Source: Pseudomonadota bacterium (GTDB lineage: Bacteria > Pseudomonadota > Alphaproteobacteria > Azospirillales > Azospirillaceae). Taken from it: a stretch of 64,000 nucleotides of DNA. The notes beneath the pieces are model-generated. The model was given only the letters and a program-made list of their open reading frames with translations. It was not told the origin of the DNA and did no database searches. Below are positions 1 to 7,069 of this stretch, in pieces (positions within the stretch are counted from its first letter, which is position 1; the number at the start of each line of letters is the position of its first letter). The stretch covers positions 1 to 64,000 of the forward strand of contig JAFAFA010000086.1 in assembly GCA_023423695.1 (NCBI GenBank), written 5' to 3'. The translations under genes were made by a program, and so were the position numbers.

Positions 1-414
1 CGACTGCACGGTGGCGATGGCGTTGCCGGCGTAGATCGGCCGCTCGAAGGTGTCGGCGGAGATCACGGCGGTGATGTCGGAGATCATCGCCACGTCGAGC
101 AGAGCGGCAACGCGCGGCAGCACGTTCTTGCCCACCGAGGTGGCGGCGGCGAGCACATGGCTGTAGCCGGGAGCGAGCGACACCAGCAATGCTGCGACCG
201 GCTCGGCCAGGGCGTGCTCGTAGGCGGCATCGTCGGCGAGCAGCACCTTGGCGACGCCGGCCAGCCTGGCGGCCTGCTCCGCGGCCGGGGCGGCGTTTCG
301 GCCGGCGACCAGGACGTGGATGTCGGTGCCGAGCTTGGCGGCGGCGGTCACCGCATGGGCGGTGGCGGGCTTCAGGGTGGCGTTGTCGTGGTCGGCGAGG
401 ATCAGGATGGGCAT
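1..414 (-). CDS. etfA: Electron transfer flavoprotein alpha subunit, N-terminal part (runs off the left edge)
   Basis: The first 138 residues of an ETF alpha subunit are present; the C-terminal FAD-binding half lies outside the window. The N-terminus MPILILADHDN and the alternating beta/alpha pattern (LAGVAKVLLADD, VGKNVLPRVAALLDV) are typical of the family's alpha domain I. ETF is a soluble FAD heterodimer that takes electrons from acyl-CoA dehydrogenases and passes them to ETF-quinone oxidoreductase. etfB lies directly upstream on the same strand, separated by a 167-base gap that holds a large palindromic repeat. This is the last visible gene of a ten-gene operon. In context its likely electron donor is the methylsuccinyl-CoA dehydrogenase encoded at 14134-15837 (inference). 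Confidence 0.93.
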   Translation of the reverse strand, partial: MPILILADHDNATLKPATAHAVTAAAKLGTDIHVLVAGRNAAPAAEQAARLAGVAKVLLADDAAYEHALAEPVAALLVSLAPGYSHVLAAATSVGKNVLPRVAALLDVAMISDITAVISADTFERPIYAGNAIATVQS

Positions 415-454
415 GGCGGATTCCTCTGTCGGACGGGCGGGGAGTGCAGAGCCT

Positions 455-565
455 TGCCCCCACCCCGACCCTCCCCCGCTGGGCGGGGGAGGGGGTAAGT
501 GCTGATATGGGAGAGCGGCAGCGGTTCCCTCCCCTGCGAAGCGGGGGAGGGTTAGGGTGGGGGCA
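455..565. repeat. Large imperfect palindromic intergenic repeat between etfB and etfA
   Basis: Two arms of about 26 bases, 455-480 and 540-565, are inverted complements with only two mismatches; each contains the core TGCCCCCACCC / GGGTGGGGGCA and an inner CTCCCCCGC / GCGGGGGAG. A third GGGCGGGGGAGGGGG block follows the first arm. The element sits between two genes whose products are needed one-to-one. It resembles the extragenic palindromic repeats found in multiple copies in many GC-rich alphaproteobacteria. No second copy was seen in this window. Confidence 0.75.
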
Positions 566-581
566 CCGGACAGGCGCCTCC

Positions 582-1331
582 TCAGATCACCCGCGCCTCA
601 TTCTTCAGCTTGTCGACCAGCGTGGCGACATCCGGCACCTTGATGCCGGCCTGACGCTTGGCTGGCTCCGCCACCTTCACCGTCTTCAGCCGCGGCGTCA
701 CATCGACGCCCAGGCTGTCCGGGGTGATGGTCTCCAGCGGCTTCTTCTTCGCCTTCATGATGTTGGGCAGCGAGGCATAGCGCGGCTCGTTGAGGCGCAG
801 GTCGGCGGTGACCACCGCCGGCAGCTTCAGCTCCACCGTCTCCAGCCCACCGTCGATCTCACGGGTGACCGCGACCGTGCCGTCGCCGGCGACGACCTTC
901 GAGGCGAAGGTGCCCTGGCCCCAGCCCAGCAGCGCCGCCAGCATCTGTCCGGTCTGGTTGCAGTCGTCGTCGATCGCCTGCTTGCCGAGGATCACCATCC
1001 CCGGCGTTTCCTTCTCGACCAGCGCCTTCAGCACCTTGGCGACGGCCAGCGGTTCGGTCGTCACGTCGGTCTGCACCAGGATGGCACGGTCGGCACCCAT
1101 GGCGAGAGCGGTGCGCAGCGTCTCCTGGGCCTGCGCCGGACCAATGGACACCACCACGATCTCGGTCGCCTTGCCGGCTTCCTTCAGGCGGACAGCCTCT
1201 TCGACGGCGATCTCGTCGAAGGGGTTCATGCTCATCTTCACGTTGGCGGTCTCGACGCCGCTGCCGTCCGCCTTGACGCGGATCTTCACGTTGTAGTCGA
1301 CGACCCGCTTCACGGGGACAAGAATTTTCAT
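582..1331 (-). CDS. etfB: Electron transfer flavoprotein beta subunit
   Basis: The protein has 249 residues, the usual length for ETF beta. It begins MKILVPVKRVVDYNVK and carries the ETF-beta signature around residues 175-197 (ADLRLNEPRYASLPNIMKAK), which forms the loop contacting AMP and the acyl-CoA dehydrogenase partner. The ATG at 1331 is preferred over an in-frame ATG 33 bases upstream because the family starts exactly at MKILV. It overlaps the stop codon of the upstream lyase gene by four bases (ATGA), so translation is probably coupled. With etfA downstream it forms the electron sink for an acyl-CoA dehydrogenase. Most genomes carry a housekeeping etf pair elsewhere, so this could be a dedicated second copy. 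Confidence 0.95.
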   Translation of the reverse strand: MKILVPVKRVVDYNVKIRVKADGSGVETANVKMSMNPFDEIAVEEAVRLKEAGKATEIVVVSIGPAQAQETLRTALAMGADRAILVQTDVTTEPLAVAKVLKALVEKETPGMVILGKQAIDDDCNQTGQMLAALLGWGQGTFASKVVAGDGTVAVTREIDGGLETVELKLPAVVTADLRLNEPRYASLPNIMKAKKKPLETITPDSLGVDVTPRLKTVKVAEPAKRQAGIKVPDVATLVDKLKNEARVI

Positions 1332-2221
1332 GGCAGTCGGTCCTCTTGCGGCTGGGCCGCACATGTGGCGCGGGACAGGATGCGGCGGGCCTTGCGCGCC
1401 ATCGCTTCGTCGATCATGCGGCCATCGACCACCGCGACGCCCTTGGCGCTTTCCGCCACGATGCGGCGGGCCTGGGCGATCTCGGCTTCAGTCGGGGTCA
1501 ATGCCGCGTTGATGGTGGAAATCTGGCCGGGATGGATCGCCGCCTTGGCACCGAATCCCAGCGCCAGGGCGCCGGCGGCTTCCCGTTGCATTCCGGCGGC
1601 GTCGGTCAGATCGAAGAAGGGGGAATCCACCGCTTCGATGCCCGCCAGCGCCGCGGCATTGATCAGCCGGGACCGCGCGGACAGCAGCGGCTCCCACGCG
1701 GTGGCGCAGCCCAACTCGGCGGACAGGTCGGCGGCGCCGAAGAACAGGGCGGCCAACCGGGGCGATGCGCGGGCGATGTCCTCCACCGCCGCGATGCCGC
1801 GGGCGGATTCGATCAGCGCCACCAGGGGCAAGGGCCTTCCTGCGCCGCCCAGAAGCGTGTCGACCCAGCGGATCATCTCCGCGCTGTCGACCTTCGGCAC
1901 GATGACGAAATCCGGCCCGCCTTTTTGCGGGCGGCGCATCAGGGCCAGCAGATCCTCCAGCCCCTCGGGCGTGACCGGTGAGTTGATGCGCAGCGCTCGC
2001 AGGATCGGCGCGGCAGGCGCCGCTGCCAGGGCGGTCAACGCCGCATCGCGCGCCGCCGCCTTGTCGGCAGGCGGTACGGCGTCCTCCAGATCGATGATCA
2101 GGACATCGGCACCAGACCGCGCGGCACGGTCGAAGCGGTCGGGGCGCGTCGCCGGGGTGAACAGCCAGCTGCGGCGGGGCCGCTGGCCGGCAATTCCTCC
2201 GTCTCGAACCGCTTCGCTCAT
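1328..2221 (-). CDS. HpcH/HpaI-family CoA lyase, probable citramalyl-CoA lyase
   Basis: This 297-residue protein is a CitE-like member of the HpcH/HpaI aldolase/citrate lyase family. Visible motifs are RSWLFTPATRPDRF (18-30), the metal-site DLEDAVP (44-50), VPKVDS (108-113), IES (137-139), GAADLS (162-167) and KAAIHPGQI (226-234). The family cleaves 3-hydroxy-acyl-CoA thioesters such as malyl-, methylmalyl- or citramalyl-CoA. The neighbouring mesaconyl-C4-CoA-hydratase-like gene (four-base overlap) and the CoA transferase and methylsuccinyl-CoA dehydrogenase across the divergent promoter make citramalyl-CoA -> acetyl-CoA + pyruvate the likeliest reaction. That specificity is inference; a beta-methylmalyl/malyl-CoA lyase cannot be excluded. 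The start at 2221 is chosen because its ATG overlaps the upstream stop. Confidence 0.85.
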   Translation of the reverse strand: MSEAVRDGGIAGQRPRRSWLFTPATRPDRFDRAARSGADVLIIDLEDAVPPADKAAARDAALTALAAAPAAPILRALRINSPVTPEGLEDLLALMRRPQKGGPDFVIVPKVDSAEMIRWVDTLLGGAGRPLPLVALIESARGIAAVEDIARASPRLAALFFGAADLSAELGCATAWEPLLSARSRLINAAALAGIEAVDSPFFDLTDAAGMQREAAGALALGFGAKAAIHPGQISTINAALTPTEAEIAQARRIVAESAKGVAVVDGRMIDEAMARKARRILSRATCAAQPQEDRLP

Positions 2222-3066
2222 GGCGTGACCGCGAATTCGGCCGTCATGGCGACCTGACCGTCCGAACCGACGGCCCATCCATGGATCTCGCCATCCCCCC
2301 TCTCCGCCGCGTTCAGCGTGAAGGGCGCGGTGTCGAACAGCGGTCGGCGGGCGCGGAAGCGGAAGCCGGCGACGCTACGGTCGCCGAGGTTGCGCAGCAC
2401 CAGATCCATCAGCAGGGTCGCCGTCAGCGGTCCATGCACCACCAGCCCCGGATAGCCTTCCGCCTCGCGGCAGTAGGGGCGGTCGTAATGGATGCGGTGG
2501 CCGTTGAAGGTCAGGGCGGAATAGCGGAACAGCAGCACCGGATCGGGGGTGATGCTGCCGGTCCAGTCGGCCACGGGCAGGGGATCGGCGGCGGCCGGTG
2601 GCGGCGCCTCGCCCGCCTTGGCGGCATCGCGGTAGACGATGTCCTGCTTTTCGCGGATGGCGACGCCGCCGTCGGTCGCGATCTCATGCATCACGCTGAC
2701 GAACACCATTTCGCCCGACCGGCCGGCCTTGTGCTCCACCGATTCGATGGTGGAAGTGCGCCGCATCTCCGCACCGATGGGGATCGGCGCCAGGAAGCGC
2801 ATGTCGCTGCCGGCCCACATCCGGCGCGGCAGCGGCACCGGCGGCAGGAAGCCGCCCTTGCGTGGGTGGCCGTCTTCTCCAATGTCCCGCTGCGGCGCGT
2901 TGGGGAGGAAATGCAGCCAGTGCCCGAGCGGCGGCAACTCCCCCGCCGGCCAGGGCGGGGTATCGTGGTCCAGTGTCGCGGCCAGCCCGGCCAGCGGTGC
3001 GGCAGCGGCGGTGTCCGTCCGCATCTCCACCCGGCCGATCCAGTCCTTCAGATGGTCGAACGTCAC
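2218..3066 (-). CDS. meh: FAS1-like/MaoC double-hotdog dehydratase, probable mesaconyl-C4-CoA hydratase
   Basis: The protein has 282 residues with a GTG start at 3066 that overlaps the upstream TGA (GTGA). It contains two hotdog halves: an N-terminal FAS1-like dehydratase domain (about 8-148, with GGFLPP and PRRMWAG at 71-86) and a C-terminal MaoC-like half (about 170-275, with FNGHRIHYDRPY at 187-198 and GYPGLVVHGPL at 204-214). The layout and these motifs match the mesaconyl-C4-CoA hydratase (Meh) of the Chloroflexus 3-hydroxypropionate bicycle as I remember it. Meh hydrates mesaconyl-C4-CoA to (S)-citramalyl-CoA, the substrate of the lyase encoded next. The gene symbol rests on this similarity plus context, not on a database search. 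Confidence 0.8.
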   Translation of the reverse strand: MTFDHLKDWIGRVEMRTDTAAAAPLAGLAATLDHDTPPWPAGELPPLGHWLHFLPNAPQRDIGEDGHPRKGGFLPPVPLPRRMWAGSDMRFLAPIPIGAEMRRTSTIESVEHKAGRSGEMVFVSVMHEIATDGGVAIREKQDIVYRDAAKAGEAPPPAAADPLPVADWTGSITPDPVLLFRYSALTFNGHRIHYDRPYCREAEGYPGLVVHGPLTATLLMDLVLRNLGDRSVAGFRFRARRPLFDTAPFTLNAAERGDGEIHGWAVGSDGQVAMTAEFAVTP

Positions 3067-4529
3067 GGCGCCACTCCGGATGAATGCAGGATCTTTCCCG
3101 GATTCATGATGTTGTGCGGATCGAAGGCACGCTTCAGCGTCGCCATCATCTCCAATTCCACCGGCGATTTGTAGCGCGGCATCTCGTCGATCCGCAGGCG
3201 GCCGATGCCATGCTCGGCCGAGATCGACCCGCCGAGATCGACGACGATGTCGTGGACGATGGCATTGACCGTCGCCAGCTTCGCCCGCCATTCGGCCGGG
3301 TCGCCGTCTTCCGCCTGGATCGGGTTGTAATGGATGTTGCCGTCGCCGAGATGGCCGAAAGAGAAGGGGCGGATGCCCGGGCATGCCCGCTCCAGCGCCG
3401 CGTCGGTGCGGTCGAGGAAGCGCGCCACGCGGGAGATCGGCACCGAAACGTCGTGCTTGAAGGACACGCCCTCGCGCTTCTGCCCTTCCGGGATGCCCTC
3501 GCGGATGCGCCACAGCGAATCGGCCTGGGCCTTCGATGCGGCGACCACGCCGTCCAGAACCTCGCCGGCCTCCATTCCCGCCTCCAGGATGCCTTCCAGC
3601 ATCTCGGCCAGCCGGTTGCCGGAGTCCTGGTCGGCCAGTTCAACCAGAACGTACCAGGGATAGCGGTCGCGCAGGGGATCGGGCACGTCCGGGACATGGC
3701 GGCGGGCCACGTCGATGCAGGCGCGCTGGATCAGCTCGAAGGTGACGATGCGGTCTCCGGCCACGCCTTTGGCGCGGGTCAGCAGATCGACGGCGTCGCT
3801 GGGGGCCGACACGGCGACCAGGGCGGTGGCGGTGGCGCGCGGCAGTGGCGACAGCTTCAGCACCGCGGCGGTGACGATGCCCAGCGTGCCTTCCGAGCCG
3901 ATGAAGATCTGCTTCATGTCGTAGCCGGCATTGTCCTTGCGCAGGCCGCGCAGCCCGTCCCAGATCCGGCCGTCGGGCAGAACCACCTCCAGCCCGGCCA
4001 CGAGGTTGCGCATGTTGCCGTAGCGCACGACCTGCACGCCGCCGGCGTTGGTCGCGATGTTGCCGCCGATCTGGCACGACCCCTCGGCGGCGAGGCTCAT
4101 CGGGAACAGCCGCCCGACGTCGCGTGCCGCGCTCTGGATGTTGGCGAGAATGCAGCCGGCTTCCACCGTCATCGTGTCGTTGTCGATGTCGATCTCGCGG
4201 ATGCGGTTCAGCCGGTTGGTGGAGATGACGATCTCCGATCCGTCGGCATGCGGCTGGCTGGCTCCGGTCAGGCCGGTGTTGCCGCCCTGGGGCACGATAG
4301 GCGTGCGGGTTTCGGCGCAGATGCGGACGACGGCGGCCAGTGCTTCGGTGCTGTCGGGCAGCACCACGGCCGGCGACCGGCCGACCCAGCCGTCGCGCCA
4401 GGATTCCATGAAGGGCTTCATGGTGTCGGGATCGGTGATCAGTCCGCGGTCGCCGACGATGGCGCGGATGGGGGCGAGCACGGCCGTCGCGAAGTCCGGG
4501 CGTCCGGTGGTCAGGATGTCGTTCGGCAA
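3063..4529 (-). CDS. FAD-linked D-2-hydroxyacid dehydrogenase (GlcD / D-2-hydroxyglutarate dehydrogenase type)
   Basis: This 488-residue protein of the PCMH/vanillyl-alcohol-oxidase flavoprotein superfamily has an FAD-binding PP loop (PQGGNTGLTGAS, 80-91), a second FAD segment (CQIGGNIATNAGG), and the C-terminal GHLGDGNIHYN (392-402) and SAEHGIG (about 437) motifs typical of D-lactate, glycolate and D-2-hydroxyglutarate dehydrogenases. It would oxidise a D-2-hydroxyacid to the 2-oxoacid and pass electrons to a quinone or ETF. No ATG fits; a TTG at 4529 preceded by GGGAGAG is the best start, giving MPNDILTTG. Its stop overlaps the next gene's GTG. In context the product is likely a 2-oxodicarboxylate that the E1 paralogue at 11385 can use. 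Confidence 0.88.
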   Translation of the reverse strand: MPNDILTTGRPDFATAVLAPIRAIVGDRGLITDPDTMKPFMESWRDGWVGRSPAVVLPDSTEALAAVVRICAETRTPIVPQGGNTGLTGASQPHADGSEIVISTNRLNRIREIDIDNDTMTVEAGCILANIQSAARDVGRLFPMSLAAEGSCQIGGNIATNAGGVQVVRYGNMRNLVAGLEVVLPDGRIWDGLRGLRKDNAGYDMKQIFIGSEGTLGIVTAAVLKLSPLPRATATALVAVSAPSDAVDLLTRAKGVAGDRIVTFELIQRACIDVARRHVPDVPDPLRDRYPWYVLVELADQDSGNRLAEMLEGILEAGMEAGEVLDGVVAASKAQADSLWRIREGIPEGQKREGVSFKHDVSVPISRVARFLDRTDAALERACPGIRPFSFGHLGDGNIHYNPIQAEDGDPAEWRAKLATVNAIVHDIVVDLGGSISAEHGIGRLRIDEMPRYKSPVELEMMATLKRAFDPHNIMNPGKILHSSGVAP

Positions 4530-4558
4530 GGGAGCTCTCCCTGGGCTTCGGGCCTGCG

Positions 4559-6013
4559 TCACAGCGCGCGGTAGGCCGTCTTGATGATGGTGTAGAATTC
4601 GATGGCCGAACGGCCCTGCTCGCGCGGGCCGTAGCTCGACATCTTCCGGCCGCCGAACGGGACGTGGTAATCGACGCCGGCGGTCGGCAGGTTCAGCATG
4701 GTCATGCCGGCCTGGATGTTCGCCTGGAAATGGCGGGCGTGCTTCATCGAGTTGGTGATGATGCCCGACGACAGGCCGTAATCGGTGTCGTTGGCGACGG
4801 CCAGCGCCTCGTCGTAATCCTTGACGCGGATGACACTGGCGACCGGGCCGAACACCTCTTCCCGGTTGATGGTCATGGCGTTGCTGGTGTCGGTGAACAG
4901 GGCCGGGGCGAGGAAGTACCCGCGGGTCGGCCGCTCCAGCCGCGTGCCGCCGGACGCCAGCCGGGCGCCTTCGCCGAGGCCGGTGTCGATGTATTGCAGG
5001 TTCTTGGTCAGCTGGAACTCGTCGATCACCGGGCCGATCTGCGTCTCGGGCAACAGGGCGTGGCCGACCCGCAGAGCCGCCATCCGCTCCACCATCGCGG
5101 CGACGAAGGCGTCGTGGATGCTGTCCTCGACGATGAAGCGGCCGGTGGCGGTGCAGCGCTGCCCGGCGTGGAAATAGGCGCTGTTGACGCCGATCTCGGC
5201 GGCGCGCTCCGGGTCGGCGTCTCCCAGCACCACCAGCGGGTTCTGGCCGCCCAACTCCAGCTGAACCCGGATCATCCGCTCGGCGCAGCGCACGGCGATG
5301 CGGCGCCCGGTGTTGACGGACCCGGTGAAGGACACCGCGTCCACCGCATCGACCACCGCCGCGCCGACATTCGGCCCGGCGCCGATCACCAGATTGAACA
5401 GGCTGGCCGGCATGCCGTGCGCCACGAGCGCCGCGGCGATGATGCGGGTGACGGCGATGGAGATGCCGGGGGTCTTTTCCGACGGCTTCCAGATCACCGC
5501 GTTGCCGAAGGCGAGCGCCGGGGCGATCTTCCACATCGGCGTGGCGACCGGGAAGTTCCAGGGTGTCACCAGACCGATGACGCCGACCGGTTCGCGGGTC
5601 ACGTCCACCTCGACACCCGGCCGCACCGAGCCCAGCGTCTCGCCCGGCGCCCGTAGCGCCTCGGCCGAGAAGAAGCGGGCGAGATGGGCGGCGCGGGTGA
5701 TCTCACCCAAGGCGTCGGGGATGGTCTTGCCGCCTTCGGCGGCGGCGATGCGCGCCAGCTCGTCCTTGCCGTCGAACAGCGCGCGGGAGATGGCGTCGAG
5801 CACCAGCGAGCGCTGCTCCACCGTGGCGGCGCGCCATTGCGGCTGGGCGCCCCGGGCGGCGGCCACCGCTTCCGCCACGTCGTCGGCCCCGGCAAGCGTA
5901 TAGGAGCCGGCCAGCTCATCCAGGTCCGACGGATTGAAGATATCGAGCCGGTCGCGGCCCGGACGCCAGCTGCCGGCGATGAAGTTGGTGATCGGACGGT
6001 TGTCGGAAGGCAT
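4559..6013 (-). CDS. NAD(P)-dependent aldehyde dehydrogenase (semialdehyde type)
   Basis: The 484-residue protein is a full aldehyde dehydrogenase. It shows PWNFP (151-155) in the cofactor fold, FTGSVNTG (229-236), general-base Glu253 in QLELGGQNP, and catalytic Cys287 in HAGQRCTATGRF. The N-terminus (FIAGSWRPG, NPSDLDE, QPQWRAA) and the SVRPGVEVDVTREPVGVIG segment resemble 2-oxoglutarate-semialdehyde (2,5-dioxopentanoate) dehydrogenases and succinate-semialdehyde dehydrogenases. It would oxidise a dicarboxylate semialdehyde to the acid. A methylsuccinate semialdehyde formed by decarboxylation of a methyl-2-oxoglutarate is a candidate substrate here (inference). The ATG at 6013 has a GGAGAAG ribosome site upstream. 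The gene sits inside the TRAP-to-etf operon. Confidence 0.9.
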   Translation of the reverse strand: MPSDNRPITNFIAGSWRPGRDRLDIFNPSDLDELAGSYTLAGADDVAEAVAAARGAQPQWRAATVEQRSLVLDAISRALFDGKDELARIAAAEGGKTIPDALGEITRAAHLARFFSAEALRAPGETLGSVRPGVEVDVTREPVGVIGLVTPWNFPVATPMWKIAPALAFGNAVIWKPSEKTPGISIAVTRIIAAALVAHGMPASLFNLVIGAGPNVGAAVVDAVDAVSFTGSVNTGRRIAVRCAERMIRVQLELGGQNPLVVLGDADPERAAEIGVNSAYFHAGQRCTATGRFIVEDSIHDAFVAAMVERMAALRVGHALLPETQIGPVIDEFQLTKNLQYIDTGLGEGARLASGGTRLERPTRGYFLAPALFTDTSNAMTINREEVFGPVASVIRVKDYDEALAVANDTDYGLSSGIITNSMKHARHFQANIQAGMTMLNLPTAGVDYHVPFGGRKMSSYGPREQGRSAIEFYTIIKTAYRAL

Positions 6014-6066
6014 GTCGGGTCTTCTCCGGAATTCTGTACGTTCAAGGGCGGGTGCGGCGGGCGGAC

Positions 6067-7050
6067 TCAGCCAGCGCGCGCAACCCGCTCCTTCAGGGCG
6101 GTCAGCGCCCACAGCGTCTCGATGGTCGGCACCGGCACGCGGCGGCGGCGGGCCAAATCCAGGACGGCGGTCACGATGGGGTCGATCTCCATGCTCCGTC
6201 CCGCTTCGAAATCCTGCAGCATCGACGGCTTGTGGCCGGGGACGCCGCTGCCGCGGCCGAGCCGCTCGTCGACGTCGTCGGGCAAATCGACGCCCCAGGC
6301 GCGGGCAACGGCCAGACACTCGCGCATCAGCCGGCCCTGGACGGCGGCCATGCCGGGGGCCTGCTCCATGGCGCCCATGGTGGCGCCGGTCAGCACGCTG
6401 GTCGGGCCGACCGCCATGTTGAGCATCAGCTTGCTCCACAGCGGGGCCCGGATGTCGGCGGGCAGGCGGGCCGTGGCGCCGGCCGCATTGAAGGAATCGG
6501 CCAGCGCCGCCAGCGTCTCGGCGTGGTCGCCGGGCCGGGGAGCGCCGAAGGCCAGCACCGGCATGGCGGTGTGGGCGACGACACCCGGTTCGACGATGCG
6601 GGCCGGGAGAACCTCCATCACGCAGGCGGCGACCCGCTCCGGCCCGATGGCCGACCAGACGGCGCCACCGGGATCGACCACGTCCAGCGGCTCCGGCGTC
6701 ACGTCATTCCCGGCACCGTACAGATACCACCAGGGAATGCCGTTCTGCGCCGCCACCACCAGCGTGTCCGGGCCGCAGAGCGCCGGAAAGGACGGCGCCA
6801 GCGCCGGCAGTCCGTGTCCTTTGACGGTGACGATCACCACGTCCTGCGGGCCCAGTTCGGCGGCGGCGTCGCTGGCCTGCGGTCTGCACGTCAACGTTCC
6901 CTTTGGCGTCTGGACGGCCAGTCCGCGCTCGCGGATCGCCGTCAGATGCTCCCCGCGCGCCAGCAGCGAAAGCTGGTGCCGGCCGGTCGCGGCGAGATAC
7001 CCCGCCAGCGCGCCGCCCACGGCGCCGGCTCCTACGACGGCGATGCGCAT
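6067..7050 (-). CDS. Ketopantoate-reductase-family (PanE/ApbA-like) NADPH oxidoreductase
   Basis: The 327-residue protein starts MRIAVVGAGAVGGALAGYLA, a classic Rossmann GAGAVGG dinucleotide site. It continues with the family's central KGHGLPA segment (catalytic-lysine region), PVTAALPAD-like helices and the C-terminal KLMLNMAVGPTSVLTGAT and GRSMEIDPIVTAVLDLARR segments. Family members reduce 2-oxo groups (2-dehydropantoate to pantoate) or act on other 2-oxoacids. It lies 19 bases after the TRAP permease, in the middle of a catabolic operon, so a role in pathway reduction or oxidation of a branched 2-oxoacid is more likely than pantothenate synthesis. The substrate is not visible. AGGAAGG precedes the ATG. 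Confidence 0.85.
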   Translation of the reverse strand: MRIAVVGAGAVGGALAGYLAATGRHQLSLLARGEHLTAIRERGLAVQTPKGTLTCRPQASDAAAELGPQDVVIVTVKGHGLPALAPSFPALCGPDTLVVAAQNGIPWWYLYGAGNDVTPEPLDVVDPGGAVWSAIGPERVAACVMEVLPARIVEPGVVAHTAMPVLAFGAPRPGDHAETLAALADSFNAAGATARLPADIRAPLWSKLMLNMAVGPTSVLTGATMGAMEQAPGMAAVQGRLMRECLAVARAWGVDLPDDVDERLGRGSGVPGHKPSMLQDFEAGRSMEIDPIVTAVLDLARRRRVPVPTIETLWALTALKERVARAG

Positions 7051-7069
7051 GGTGTCATTCCTTCCTGTC

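Noticed and set aside
1328..3066. Reading the lyase/hydratase pair as part of acetate assimilation (malyl-CoA lyase and mesaconyl-C1-CoA hydratase of the ethylmalonyl-CoA pathway)
   Set aside because: The hydratase is of the FAS1-like Meh type, not the Mch type, and crotonyl-CoA carboxylase/reductase and ethylmalonyl-CoA mutase genes are not present in the window; a genome-wide check could change this.
3063..5534. FAD-dehydrogenase frame extended upstream into the aldehyde dehydrogenase gene
   Set aside because: The extension is arginine-rich shadow sequence; the family N-terminus begins at the TTG at 4529 with a good ribosome site.
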